Source of the DNA: Rhizobacter sp.
GTDB lineage: Bacteria > Pseudomonadota > Gammaproteobacteria > Burkholderiales > Burkholderiaceae_C
Direction: 5' to 3'
Assembly: GCA_019635355.1 (NCBI GenBank)
Contig: JAHBZQ010000001.1
Location: 4,278,001-4,342,000, forward strand
DNA length: 64,000 bases
Position numbers and translations under genes: made by a program. The notes under the pieces were generated by a model, which ran no database searches, was not told where the DNA came from, and worked only from the letters and a program-made list of their open reading frames with translations. Shown here one piece after another: positions 17,058 through 25,972 of this stretch (its first letter is position 1; every line of letters starts with the position of its first letter).

Positions 17058-18098
17058 TCAGGCAGCAATCTTTCGCGATTCCGGCATCTGCATCACCACG
17101 CCGTCGTGCAGGTGGCAGGCCACCGCGCGGCCATTGCCCTTGTCGAGCAGTGCCGGGTCCTTGGTCTTGCAGACGTCCATCGCCTCGGGGCAACGCGGGT
17201 GGAAGCGGCAGCCCGAGGGCGGACGCAGGGCGCTGGGCACTTCGCCGGTGACGACGATGCGCGGGCGCGTGGCCTCGATCTCGGGGTCGGCCACCGGCAC
17301 GGCCGACATCAGCGCGCGGGTGTAGGGGTGCATCGGGCGCTGGTAGAGGTCGTCTTTGGACGCGATCTCGACGATGCGGCCGAGGTACATCACCGCGATG
17401 CGGTGGCTGATGTGGCGCACCACCGCGAGGTCGTGCGCGACGAAGAGGTACGACAGGCCCAGGCGCTGCTGCAGCTCGACCAGCACGTTGACCACCTGCG
17501 CCTGGATCGACACGTCGAGCGCCGACACCGGCTCGTCGCAGATGATGAGGCTGGGCTCCAGCGCGAGCGCGCGGGCGATCGCGATGCGCTGGCGCTGGCC
17601 ACCCGAGAACTCGTGCGGGTAGCGGTCGGCCATGTCGGGCAGGAGCCCCACCGTCTTGAGCAGGTGGGCCACACGGTCGCGGCGCTCGGCCTTGGTGCCG
17701 ACGTTGTAGACCTCCAGCGGCTCGCTCACGATGTCGGCCACCGTCATGCGCGGGTTCAGCGAGCCATACGGGTCTTGATAGACCATCTGCATGCGGCGGC
17801 GGAAGCGCCCGGTGCGCTTGTCTTGCGCGGTGATGTCTTCGCCTTCGAAGAACACCTTGCCTTCGGTGATGTCCTGCATGCGCAGGATGGCGAGGCCCGT
17901 GGTCGACTTGCCGCAACCCGATTCGCCGACGAGGCCGAGCGTCTCGCCGCGGTTGAGCGTGAACGAGACGCCGTCGACAGCCTTCACCGCGCCGACCTGC
18001 TTGCGCAGCACGGCGCCCGCGTGCACGGGGAAGTGGACTTTCAGGCCCTCGACGCGCAGCAGCGGGTCGGACTTGGCGGACAGGGAGGTGGTGCTCAT
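17058..18098 (-). CDS. Peptide-type ABC importer ATPase (OppF/DppF-like)
   Basis: A 346-residue ATPase of the oligopeptide/dipeptide (PepT) ABC importer class. Walker A GESGCGKST, signature FSGGQRQRIAIARAL and Walker B LIICDEPVSALD are present. The C-terminal oligopeptide/dipeptide extension is recognisable by GCRFHPRCPEAMDVC, whose cysteines in OppD/F/DppD/F homologues bind an iron-sulfur cluster. The ATG overlaps the stop of the OppD-like gene (4 bases), consistent with a heterodimeric ATPase pair. It energises the two permeases encoded upstream. Confidence 0.95.
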   Translation of the reverse strand: MSTTSLSAKSDPLLRVEGLKVHFPVHAGAVLRKQVGAVKAVDGVSFTLNRGETLGLVGESGCGKSTTGLAILRMQDITEGKVFFEGEDITAQDKRTGRFRRRMQMVYQDPYGSLNPRMTVADIVSEPLEVYNVGTKAERRDRVAHLLKTVGLLPDMADRYPHEFSGGQRQRIAIARALALEPSLIICDEPVSALDVSIQAQVVNVLVELQQRLGLSYLFVAHDLAVVRHISHRIAVMYLGRIVEIASKDDLYQRPMHPYTRALMSAVPVADPEIEATRPRIVVTGEVPSALRPPSGCRFHPRCPEAMDVCKTKDPALLDKGNGRAVACHLHDGVVMQMPESRKIAA

Positions 18099-19105
18099 GG
18101 GTTCACGGGTTCCGAACGGGCGGGGGACACGGCAGCGGCGTCACGGATGCAGGCCATGATGTGGTCGGTGCCGACCGTGCGCAGCTCAGGGCGGACCTGC
18201 CGGCATTCATCGGTGGCCAGCCGGCAACGCGGTGCGAAGGCGCAGCCGGGCGGCAGGCGAGTGAGGTCGGGCGGCGAGCCTTCGATGGGCACGAGGCGCT
18301 GAGACGAGTCCCCATCCAGGCGCGGTACCGAAGCCAGCAGGCCGCGCGTGTAGGGGTGGCTCGGGTTCTTGTAGATGTTGCGGGCCGACGACTGCTCGAC
18401 GATGCGCCCGCCGTACATCACCGCCACACGGTCGGCATAACGCGCAACGACGCCGAGGTCGTGGGTGATGAGGATGAGCGACGCGTTGGTCTCGCGGCAC
18501 AGCTCCTTCAGCAGGTCGAGCACCTGGGCCTGCACCGTCACGTCGAGCGCGGTGGTGGGCTCGTCGGCAATGATGAGCCGCGGCTTGCAGGCGAGCGCCA
18601 TCGCGATCATGGCGCGCTGGCGCTGGCCGCCCGAGAACTGGTGCGGGTAGGCGCTGCCCTTCGAGGCCGCATCGGGAATGCGCACCTTCGCCAGCAGCTC
18701 GCCCGCGGTCTTCAGCGCCACCTCCCACACGGTGCCGCGGTGCAGGTTCATCGGCTCGGCGATCTGCTTGCCCACCGTGATGGTCGGGTTGAGCGAGGTC
18801 ATCGGCTCCTGGAAGATCATCGCGATGCGATCACCGCGCACCGCGCGGATCTCCTCATCGCTCATCTTCACCAGGTCCTTGCCTTCGAAGAGGATCTGGC
18901 CACTCTCGATGCGCCCCGGCGGGTTGGGAATGAGCCGCAGGATCGAGAGCGCGGTGACGCTCTTGCCCGAGCCCGACTCGCCCACGATGGCGAGCGTCTC
19001 GCCGGGGGCGACGTCGAAGGAGACGTTGTCGACCGCGGTCACCTCGCCACGGTCCGTGCGGAAGCGCGTGGTGAGGTTGCGGACTTGGAGCAGGGGTTCG
19101 GTCAA
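18095..19105 (-). CDS. Peptide-type ABC importer ATPase (OppD/DppD-like)
   Basis: A 336-residue ATPase and partner of the OppF-like subunit. Walker A GESGSGKSV, signature FSGGQRQRAMIAMAL and Walker B LIIADEPTTALD are intact. The C-terminal GCAFAPRCRLATDEC segment is the usual OppD/DppD cysteine cluster. It begins 7 bases after the stop codon of the upstream binding-protein gene and overlaps the next ATPase gene, so the stoichiometry is probably set by translational coupling. Confidence 0.95.
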   Translation of the reverse strand: MTEPLLQVRNLTTRFRTDRGEVTAVDNVSFDVAPGETLAIVGESGSGKSVTALSILRLIPNPPGRIESGQILFEGKDLVKMSDEEIRAVRGDRIAMIFQEPMTSLNPTITVGKQIAEPMNLHRGTVWEVALKTAGELLAKVRIPDAASKGSAYPHQFSGGQRQRAMIAMALACKPRLIIADEPTTALDVTVQAQVLDLLKELCRETNASLILITHDLGVVARYADRVAVMYGGRIVEQSSARNIYKNPSHPYTRGLLASVPRLDGDSSQRLVPIEGSPPDLTRLPPGCAFAPRCRLATDECRQVRPELRTVGTDHIMACIRDAAAVSPARSEPVNP

Positions 19106-19112
19106 TTCGATC

Positions 19113-20807
19113 TCACTTACCCATCTTTTTCTTGAGGTCCTGGTCGATCCAGATGCGTGAATAGATCGGCCAGGGGCGCACCGCGCCTGCGCGCAGCTCG
19201 CCGTCGTAGTTCTTCACCCACGGCCACCAGGCCACGTGGTTGTAGGGCGTGGGCAGCCACACGTAGGGCGCCTTCTCGAGGATCTCGCGCGTCATCACCT
19301 TCAGCGCAATCTGGCGCTTGCCTTCGTCACGCTCGGCCAGCACCTCGTTCATGCGGCGCTCGAAGGCCGGGTCGTCCCACTGCGAGGGGTTCCAGACCTG
19401 GCCCTTGACGAAGTTCTTGCGGATCGATGTCGTCGGGTTGGTGTGGCCGTTGTCCATCAGGTAGAGCGGCGCGTTGGTGCGCGTCGTCATCGCCGACAGG
19501 AAGGCCGGGTACTCCATCGGCTGGATCTCGAGCTTGACGCCGATCTTGTCGTAGTAGGCGGCCAGCATCTGCACCAGGTCGGCGTGCGTGCCGTTGACCG
19601 AGTTGTATTGCACCTTGAAGGTGAAGCCGTTGGGGTAGCCGGCTTCGGCCAGCAGCTGCTTGGCGCGGGTCGGGTTGTAGGTGAAGAGGTCTTGCACCGC
19701 CTTCGGCATGGCCGACAGCGGCTCGAAGTAGCCCACGTAGTCGGGGTGCATCGGGAAGCCGAACACTTCGGCATGCCCGCTGTAGATCGACTTGATGATG
19801 GCCTGGCGGTCGACCGCCATGTTCATTGCCTGGCGCACGCGGATGTCGTCGAAGGGCTTGGTGTCGACGCGCATGGCCATGTAGGTGCCGGCCATCGCCA
19901 GCGTGCGCGACCACTTGAGCTGCGGCGCCTGCTTCTTCAGGTCTTCCACTTCGCTCGCGCGGATCACTTCGAGGATGTCGAGCTTGCCGGTGCGCAAGAG
20001 CGAGTAGCGCGTGGCCTCGTCCTTGATGGTGCGGTAGGTCACCTTGTCGACGAAGGGGAGCTTGTACTCCTGGCCGCCGATCTTTTCCTTGTCCCAGTAG
20101 TTGGGGTTCTTGACGTAGGTGTTGGAGTTGCCGGCCTGGAAGTCCTGCAGCAGGAAGGGGCCGGTGCCGTTGACGTTCTTCCAGTTCGACGCGCCGGCCT
20201 CGACCACTTCCTTCGGCACGATGGCCGAGTAGTAGCCCCAGCCCCAGCGGTAGTCCCACTCGGCGTTGTAGTGCTTGAAGTTGAAGACGACGGTGTGCTT
20301 GTCTTTCGCCGTGACCTTGGCGATGTGGTCGAGGTACTCGGGGATCTTCTTCGGGCTCTTCTGCTGGCGCTCGACCGCGTAGACCACGTCGTCGGCCACG
20401 AACTCGCGCGCCTTCATCACGCCCGGCTTCTCGGGGTACATCACGCCCTTGCGCAGCTTCACTTCGAGCGTGAGCGGCTCGGTCCACTTCCAGCTCTCGG
20501 CCAGCTCGCCGCGGATCGCATCGCTCGGCAGCCAGGCGTCGGCCACGAAGCGGTGCTTGCCGCCGTTCTTGACCGACTTCGACAGGTCACCCGCCCACAG
20601 CACCTCGTACTGCGCGCCGGCATCGTGGTTGATCTTCCAGTTGTAGTCGGCCGGGTCCCACGAGAGGGCGGAGATGCCCACGTAGACGGTGCCCAGCCGC
20701 AGCTCGCCGCCATATTGCGGCTTGCCTTGGGCAAGGGCGGCGGCAGGCGCCACGGCGATGGCGGCCGCGAGGGCGCATGCATGCAAGCAACTGCTGAACG
20801 TCTTCAT
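19113..20807 (-). CDS. Family 5 solute-binding protein (first paralogue)
   Basis: Periplasmic binding protein of the peptide/nickel class (SBP family 5), 564 residues. The N terminus (CALAAAIAVAPAAALAQ) is a signal peptide. The mature protein begins KPQYGGELRLGTVYVG and has the family's elements ELAESWKW, KLRKGVMYPEKPGV and DIRVRQAMNMAVDRQAI. AGGAGA upstream of the ATG supports the start. It shares blocks such as NYWDKEKIGGQEYKLPF and a DLKKKMGK end with the next gene upstream in the operon, so the two are tandem paralogues. Ligands in this family range from peptides to sugars and acids; the ligand here is unknown. Confidence 0.93.
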   Translation of the reverse strand: MKTFSSCLHACALAAAIAVAPAAALAQGKPQYGGELRLGTVYVGISALSWDPADYNWKINHDAGAQYEVLWAGDLSKSVKNGGKHRFVADAWLPSDAIRGELAESWKWTEPLTLEVKLRKGVMYPEKPGVMKAREFVADDVVYAVERQQKSPKKIPEYLDHIAKVTAKDKHTVVFNFKHYNAEWDYRWGWGYYSAIVPKEVVEAGASNWKNVNGTGPFLLQDFQAGNSNTYVKNPNYWDKEKIGGQEYKLPFVDKVTYRTIKDEATRYSLLRTGKLDILEVIRASEVEDLKKQAPQLKWSRTLAMAGTYMAMRVDTKPFDDIRVRQAMNMAVDRQAIIKSIYSGHAEVFGFPMHPDYVGYFEPLSAMPKAVQDLFTYNPTRAKQLLAEAGYPNGFTFKVQYNSVNGTHADLVQMLAAYYDKIGVKLEIQPMEYPAFLSAMTTRTNAPLYLMDNGHTNPTTSIRKNFVKGQVWNPSQWDDPAFERRMNEVLAERDEGKRQIALKVMTREILEKAPYVWLPTPYNHVAWWPWVKNYDGELRAGAVRPWPIYSRIWIDQDLKKKMGK

Positions 20808-20867
20808 GGGCTCGTCTCCTGTTGAGGTTGATCTGTCGCGATGGGGCCTCTGTCAACTACTTCTGAA

Positions 20868-22571
20868 TCACTTCCCCATCTTCTTCTTGAGTTCCTGGTC
20901 GACCCAGATGCGGGCGTGGATCGGACCGGGGCGCTCGGCACCGGCGCGCAACTCGCCGCCGTAGTTCTTCACCCAGGGCCACCAGCCGGTGTAGACATAG
21001 GGCGAAGGCAGGAAGATCGCCGGCGCCTGCGCGAGGATGATTCGCGTCATCTGGCGCACCTTGACCTGGCGCACGCGCTCATCAGGCTCGGCGAGCACCT
21101 CGGCCATCATCTTCTCGATGGTCGGGTCATAGAACTGCGACGGGTTCCACATCTGGCCCTTGACGAAGCTCTTGCGCAGCGCCGTTGTCGGGTTGGTGTG
21201 GCCGAGGAACATGAAGTAGCCCGGGGCGTTCTTCTTGGTCGTCATGGCCGAGAGGTACGCGCCATAGTCGAGCGTCTCGATCTCCATCGTCACGCCCACC
21301 TTCTGCAGGTAGGACGCGATCATGGCCAGCAGGTCGGCATCGACGCTGCTGCTGGAGGTCTGCACCTTGAAGCTGAAGCCCTTGGGCAGGCCTGCCTCGG
21401 CGAGCAGCTGCTTGGCCTTGGTCGGGTTGTAGGTGTAGAGCTCCTTGATCTCGGGCGGCATGCTCTCGAGCGGCTCGTAGTACCCGGTGTAGTTGACGTG
21501 CATCGGGTAGTTGAGCATCTCGCCGTTGCCGCCGAAGTAGCCCTTGATGATGGCCTGCTTGTCCACCGCCATGTTCAGGGCGCGGCGCACGCGCACGTCG
21601 TCCAGCGGCTTGGTGTCCATGCGCAGCGCAATGAAGTTGCCGCCGTTGGCCAGGTACTTGTTCCACTTGATCTGCGGGGCCGAGCGCTTCAGCTCTTCGA
21701 CCGCGCTCCAGCGCACGGCTTCGAGCACGTCGATCTTGCCGGTGCGCAGCGCCGTCAGGAACGTCGCTTCATCCTTGATGTAGCGGTAGGTGATCTTGTC
21801 GACGAAGGGCAGCTTGTATTCCTGGCCGCCGATCTTTTCCTTGTCCCAGTAGTTCGGGTTTTTCGTGAAGGTGAGCGACGCGCTCTGCGTGTAGCTGTCG
21901 AACATGAACGGCCCGGTGCCGTTGAGGTTCTTCCAGTCCTTGGCACCGGCGGCCACCACTTCCTTCGGCACGATGGCCGAGTAGTAGCCCCAGCCGAAGC
22001 GGTAGTCCCACTCGGCGTTGTATTCCTTGAAGTGGAAGGTGACGGTGTGCTTGTCGTTCGCCTCGACCTTGGTGAGGTGGTCGAAGTAGCCGGGGATCTT
22101 CTTCGGGCTCTTGTTGAGGCGGTCGTAGCTTGCGACCACGTCTTCGGCGGTCAGCTCGCGTGCTTCCATCACGCCAGGCCTCGCCGGGAACATCACGCCC
22201 TTGCGCAGCTTGACCACCACGCGCATCGGGTTCTGCTCCATCTTCCAGCTCTCGGCGAGCTCGCCGCGCAGCGCGTCGGGGGGCAGCCAGGCGTCGGCGC
22301 TGAAGGTGTACTTGCCGCCGTTGCGCTTGGACTTCGTGAGGTCGGCGGAGAAGAGCTGCTCATAGACGAGGCCGGTGTCCTGGTTGTGCTTCCACGCCCA
22401 GTCGACGTGGTCGGACGACAGCGGCGAGACGGTCACGTAGACGTTGCCGATGTTGAGCTGGCCGCCGTATTGCGGCTTTTCGGCCTGGGCGAAGGCCGTC
22501 GACGAAATGAGTGAAAGGGCCGCAGGGAGGGCGATGGCGCGCAGCTGCCGCGCCAAGGTCGTGAGTTGCAT
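20868..22571 (-). CDS. Family 5 solute-binding protein (second paralogue)
   Basis: Periplasmic binding protein of 567 residues, paralogous to the neighbouring downstream gene. The signal peptide runs through IALPAALSLISSTAFAQAEK, and the mature part starts KPQYGGQLNIGNVYVT. Shared blocks include GELAESWK, FGWGYYSAIVPKEVV and ELKKKMGK at the end. I chose the ATG at 22571, preceded by AGGAA, over a TTG at 22595. Its gene lies between the permeases and the first paralogue, and both probably feed the same membrane complex with different ligands. Confidence 0.93.
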   Translation of the reverse strand: MQLTTLARQLRAIALPAALSLISSTAFAQAEKPQYGGQLNIGNVYVTVSPLSSDHVDWAWKHNQDTGLVYEQLFSADLTKSKRNGGKYTFSADAWLPPDALRGELAESWKMEQNPMRVVVKLRKGVMFPARPGVMEARELTAEDVVASYDRLNKSPKKIPGYFDHLTKVEANDKHTVTFHFKEYNAEWDYRFGWGYYSAIVPKEVVAAGAKDWKNLNGTGPFMFDSYTQSASLTFTKNPNYWDKEKIGGQEYKLPFVDKITYRYIKDEATFLTALRTGKIDVLEAVRWSAVEELKRSAPQIKWNKYLANGGNFIALRMDTKPLDDVRVRRALNMAVDKQAIIKGYFGGNGEMLNYPMHVNYTGYYEPLESMPPEIKELYTYNPTKAKQLLAEAGLPKGFSFKVQTSSSSVDADLLAMIASYLQKVGVTMEIETLDYGAYLSAMTTKKNAPGYFMFLGHTNPTTALRKSFVKGQMWNPSQFYDPTIEKMMAEVLAEPDERVRQVKVRQMTRIILAQAPAIFLPSPYVYTGWWPWVKNYGGELRAGAERPGPIHARIWVDQELKKKMGK

Positions 22572-22604
22572 GGGGTTCCTGTTGAGAGAAGACAAAGACG
22601 GAGA

Positions 22605-23504
22605 TCAGCGCGAGCCACGCATGCGCGGGTCGAGCAGGTCGCGCAGGGCATCGCCGAACACGTTGGTCGCGTAGACCATCACGGTCAGGCACAGGCCCGG
22701 TGCGAGGGCCAGCCACGGGCCCTGGAACATGTAGGTGCGGCCACTGCCGGAGAGCATGCCGCCCCAGGTGGGTGCCGGCGGCGGCACACCCAGGCCGAGG
22801 AAGGCGAGGCCCGATTCGGCGAGGATCACCGTGCCCACGCGGGTGGTGAAGATCACGATCACCACCGGCATCACGTTGGGCAGGATGTGCTTCCACAGGA
22901 TGCGCAGCGACGAGGCGCCGAGCGACTGCGCGGCGTGCACGTACATGTTCTCGCGCACGGCCACCACCGCGCTGCGCACGATGCGCGAGCCGTCGATGCC
23001 CAGCAGCACGCCCAGCGTGATGATGGTCTGCGGCATGCCGGGGCCGAACACCGAGACGACGACGATCAGGATGATGAGGCCGGGGAAGCTCATCCACGCA
23101 TCGACGAAGCGCTGCATCACCATGTCGAAGCGGCCGCTCCAGTAGCCGCTGGTCACGCCGATGATGATCGAGATGATGGTCGACAGCAGCGCGGCCGAGC
23201 AGCCGATGATCACCGACAGGCGCGCGCCGTAGATGCAGCGCGAGAGCACGTCGCGGCCGAGGTTGTCGGTGCCGAACCAGTGTGCCCACGATGGCGCCTG
23301 CAGGCGCTCGATCATGTTGATCTCGTTGTAGCCGTAGGGCGCGAAGAACTCGGCGAAGACGCCCACCACCAGCATGAAGAGCAGCACCAGGCCACCGGCC
23401 GTGCCGAGCGGCTTCTGCTTGAAGAGGCGCTTGATCAGGCTGCGCGAAGGCGCGCGCGGCGGGGCCGCCTGCGCCACGGGAGTGGTTTCAATGACAGCAG
23501 CCAT
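22605..23504 (-). CDS. Peptide-type ABC importer permease (DppC-like)
   Basis: Inner-membrane permease of 299 residues. After a Pro/Arg-rich cytoplasmic N terminus, the first membrane helix (GGLVLLFMLVVGVFAEFFAP) and a periplasmic loop are followed by five helices, as in the DppC/OppC group. The EAA-type loop that contacts the ATPase reads AAQSLGASSLRILWKHILPN. The end DPRMRGSR is typical of the group. Its ATG directly follows the stop codon of the DppB-like gene (TAAATG), so the two permease subunits are coupled. Confidence 0.94.
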   Translation of the reverse strand: MAAVIETTPVAQAAPPRAPSRSLIKRLFKQKPLGTAGGLVLLFMLVVGVFAEFFAPYGYNEINMIERLQAPSWAHWFGTDNLGRDVLSRCIYGARLSVIIGCSAALLSTIISIIIGVTSGYWSGRFDMVMQRFVDAWMSFPGLIILIVVVSVFGPGMPQTIITLGVLLGIDGSRIVRSAVVAVRENMYVHAAQSLGASSLRILWKHILPNVMPVVIVIFTTRVGTVILAESGLAFLGLGVPPPAPTWGGMLSGSGRTYMFQGPWLALAPGLCLTVMVYATNVFGDALRDLLDPRMRGSR

Positions 23505-24461
23505 TTAGCGGTACCTCACCTTCGGGTCGAGCAGGCCATAGCTCAGGTCCACGACCAGGTTGATGAGCATCACCGCCACGCCGACCACGAGGAAGACGCC
23601 GGTGATGATGGGGTAGTCACGCTGGTTCACCGCATCGAGCAGCAAGAGGCCCATGCCGGGGATCACGAAGATCTGCTCGATGATCACCGCGCCGCCGATC
23701 AGCAGCGGGGCCTGCAGGCCGATCAGGGTGACGACCGGGATCAGCGCGTTGCGCAGTGCGTGCCGCATCACGACGAGCGGCTCGGAGAGGCCCTTGGCCC
23801 AGGCGGTGCGGATGTAGTCCTGCCGCAGCACCTCGAGCATCATGGTGCGCGTGAGGCGCATGGTGATGGCCGAGAGCGCGGCGCCGAGGATGATCGCCGG
23901 GATGATCATCTGCTTGAGGTTCTGCCACGGGTCGGTGAAGAAGGGCACGTACTCCACCTCGGGTGACCAGCCCCACCAGATCGACGGGAAGACCATCACC
24001 ATGGTGCCGATCCAGAAGCTCGGTACCGCCAGCAGCAGGATGGAGAACGAGCGGCCGATGTAGTCGCCCGCGGTGTCTTGGCGAATGGCCGAGTACACGC
24101 CGATCGGGATCGCGATCAAGAGGCCGACGATCAGCGCCAGCAGCCCGAGCTCGAAGGTCACCGGCATGCGCGCCTTGAGGAACTCGGTGACGGGGGAGTT
24201 CTGCCACAGCGAGCTGCCGAGATCGCCGCGGAAGACGATGTTCGACACCCAGGTGACGTACTGCTCCCACATCGGCTTGTCGAGGCCGAGGGCCGCGACG
24301 ACCTGGTCGCGGCTCTTCTTGTCGGCCGCCACGTCGTTCTGGCTCAACATCATGTCGATGATGTCGCCGGGGATCAGCCGCACCGTGATGAACACGATGA
24401 GGCTCGCGAAGAAGAGGGTCGGCAGCAGCGACAGCAGGCGCCGGATCACATAGCCGCGCAT
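23505..24461 (-). CDS. Peptide-type ABC importer permease (DppB-like)
   Basis: Inner-membrane permease of 318 residues, first gene of the operon. The N terminus RRLLSLLPTLFFASLIVF and RLIPGDIIDMML are characteristic of DppB/OppB. The EAA loop is present in RQDYIRTAWAKGLSEPLVV, and the C terminus ends with YGLLDPKVRY as in the family. It pairs with the DppC-like subunit to form the pore. A promoter overlapped by a 15-base regulatory-type motif lies 35-62 bases upstream. Confidence 0.94.
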   Translation of the reverse strand: MRGYVIRRLLSLLPTLFFASLIVFITVRLIPGDIIDMMLSQNDVAADKKSRDQVVAALGLDKPMWEQYVTWVSNIVFRGDLGSSLWQNSPVTEFLKARMPVTFELGLLALIVGLLIAIPIGVYSAIRQDTAGDYIGRSFSILLLAVPSFWIGTMVMVFPSIWWGWSPEVEYVPFFTDPWQNLKQMIIPAIILGAALSAITMRLTRTMMLEVLRQDYIRTAWAKGLSEPLVVMRHALRNALIPVVTLIGLQAPLLIGGAVIIEQIFVIPGMGLLLLDAVNQRDYPIITGVFLVVGVAVMLINLVVDLSYGLLDPKVRYR

Positions 24462-24495
24462 CAGCTCTGCCCCTCACTCACGATGGCGTTCTGCC

Positions 24496-24523
24496 ACCAT
24501 ACCCAATCTTCTGCATGTCGGAA
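24496..24523 (-). promoter_or_regulatory. Promoter of the ABC importer operon with operator-like motif
   Basis: On the minus strand TTCCGA (24523-24518), a 16-base spacer and TATGGT (24501-24496) form a moderate sigma-70 promoter with a 34-base leader to the permease ATG. The 15-mer TTCCGACATGCAGAA (24523-24509) covers the -35 box. It resembles two 15-mers at the 60.3-60.6 kb divergon, which points to shared repression. Inference from sequence only. Confidence 0.5.
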
Positions 24524-24751
24524 TTCAGTTTGCATTCGCCTGCCTTGAGGTTCTTGCAGCTTTTCGCTGCGAAGCGGGGCGAATCATCCACTGAAGAAGA
24601 TTCGAAGTCTCGCAGGGCAAACACTTAGCTGCCCTCGGTGTACGGGGTAATGCGGATGCATACCCAAGATTCGAAATCCGGGAAAACGCGAAGAGCTGCG
24701 ATGGAACTCGCGGTGCTTTGGCGCACTCTGGCGAGTGATTGTTCGGGCGTG

Positions 24752-25741
24752 CTATTCCGCAGGGCGGGCCGATGCGCGCGCGGGCCAGCCGAAGAGCAGC
24801 CCGCGCAGTGCGGTGACGAACGCGAGCGGCTGGTCGACCATCAGGTGATGGCGTGCCGCGGGGATCTCGATGCGTGGTGTGCCAGCGGGTGACAACCCGG
24901 CGATGTAGGCCAGGATGTCGGCATCGAACAGCATCGATTGCGCGCCCCACACGATCGCCACCGGGCATTGCAGCGCGTGGAAGTCGGGCAGCGGGTTTTC
25001 CATGCGCAGGTCGCGCCACTGGAAGGGGTCGAAGCGCCAGGTCCAGCCTTCGCCGTCACCCATTTCAAGCGGCGCACGCTTCAGCGACGTGCGTGCGATG
25101 TGGTCGGCGATGTAGAGGTTCTTGCAGACCTGCGGCGGCGCGAAGCGAAAGCGTGCGAGTGCCGAGGGCAGCGTCTCGTAGACCCGGTTGGGTCGCGGCT
25201 CCAGCCCGCCCGGCCCCGGGCCGCGGCGGGCCTTGCGCATCTCGGGCGACATCACCGGGCAGTCGACCAGCACCAGCCCGCCGACCTTCGTGCCGGCGCG
25301 CGCGCTGTAGCGCAGCGCAGGAAAGCCGCCGAACGAATGCGCCACGACGACGGGTTTGGTCTTGCTCTCGAACATGCCCGCGGCCTCGGCCACGGCGGCC
25401 ACTTCTTCCGACAGCAGTTCGATCGAGTAGCTGTCGCGCCAATCGGAGCCGCCCATGCCCGACCACGACATCGCGACCACGCGGAAGTCATCGGCGAAGA
25501 AGGGTGCGATGAAGCTGTACCAGTCGGCGTGCGCGCGGTTGCCGTGCAGCAGCACGAGGCCGGGCTTGCCGAGCTCGCCCCAGGTGAGCGTCTCGATGCG
25601 TGCACCCTTCACCTCGACGAAGCTGCGCGCGGGCTCGCGTTTCAGGGCCTTGTCGAACCAGCTCGGCGCCTCGGGTTTTTCCCCTTTGAACGGAGCCAGC
25701 GGTGACTGAATGTTGAGTTCCTTGGAGCTTTCGGCGGTCAT
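24752..25741 (-). CDS. Alpha/beta-hydrolase fold enzyme
   Basis: Predicted cytoplasmic esterase/hydrolase, 329 residues. The oxyanion-side HG motif is in VLLHGNRAHADWY, and the nucleophile elbow reads VVAHSFGGF (Ser as nucleophile; the first Gly of GxSxG is replaced by Ala). A late His in AARHHLMVDQPLAF is a good candidate for the triad. Divergent from an ACAD11-like acyl-CoA dehydrogenase gene across 231 bases, so it may cleave an ester, lactone or thioester in that pathway. Substrate unknown. Confidence 0.85.
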   Translation of the reverse strand: MTAESSKELNIQSPLAPFKGEKPEAPSWFDKALKREPARSFVEVKGARIETLTWGELGKPGLVLLHGNRAHADWYSFIAPFFADDFRVVAMSWSGMGGSDWRDSYSIELLSEEVAAVAEAAGMFESKTKPVVVAHSFGGFPALRYSARAGTKVGGLVLVDCPVMSPEMRKARRGPGPGGLEPRPNRVYETLPSALARFRFAPPQVCKNLYIADHIARTSLKRAPLEMGDGEGWTWRFDPFQWRDLRMENPLPDFHALQCPVAIVWGAQSMLFDADILAYIAGLSPAGTPRIEIPAARHHLMVDQPLAFVTALRGLLFGWPARASARPAE

Positions 25742-25819
25742 CGGGGTTTGTGCGGTCGGTTGCCGGTCTGGAAAGACAGGTATGTGCTGATACAGTGCGG
25801 CGCCTGTCGCAGACGAGAC

Positions 25820-25847
25820 TTGAAACTGCGGTGTCGTCGTCTATAAA
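25820..25847 (+). promoter_or_regulatory. Sigma-70 promoter for the ACAD11-like gene
   Basis: TTGAAA (25820-25825), a 16-base spacer and TATAAA (25842-25847) give a strong consensus match, about 125 bases upstream of the ATG at 25973. The leader contains an inverted repeat AACTCG/CGAGTT (25920-25925 and 25942-25947) around GGGG/CCCC. Confidence 0.6.
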
Positions 25848-25972
25848 CGCGCCCATGGGGCGGCGTTCTCCTTGGCGGTACAGATTGGGTTTCGAAAAGT
25901 CAGTCTGCCAGAGAATCTCAACTCGTGCCACGGGGCAGCCCCGAGTTCAAAACACACTTTGGAGAGAAGCGA

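Noticed and set aside
15717..18302. Long plus-strand open frame opposite the double TetR and OppF-like genes
   Set aside because: Composition is that of a shadow frame, without any recognised motif; the minus-strand genes are clear.
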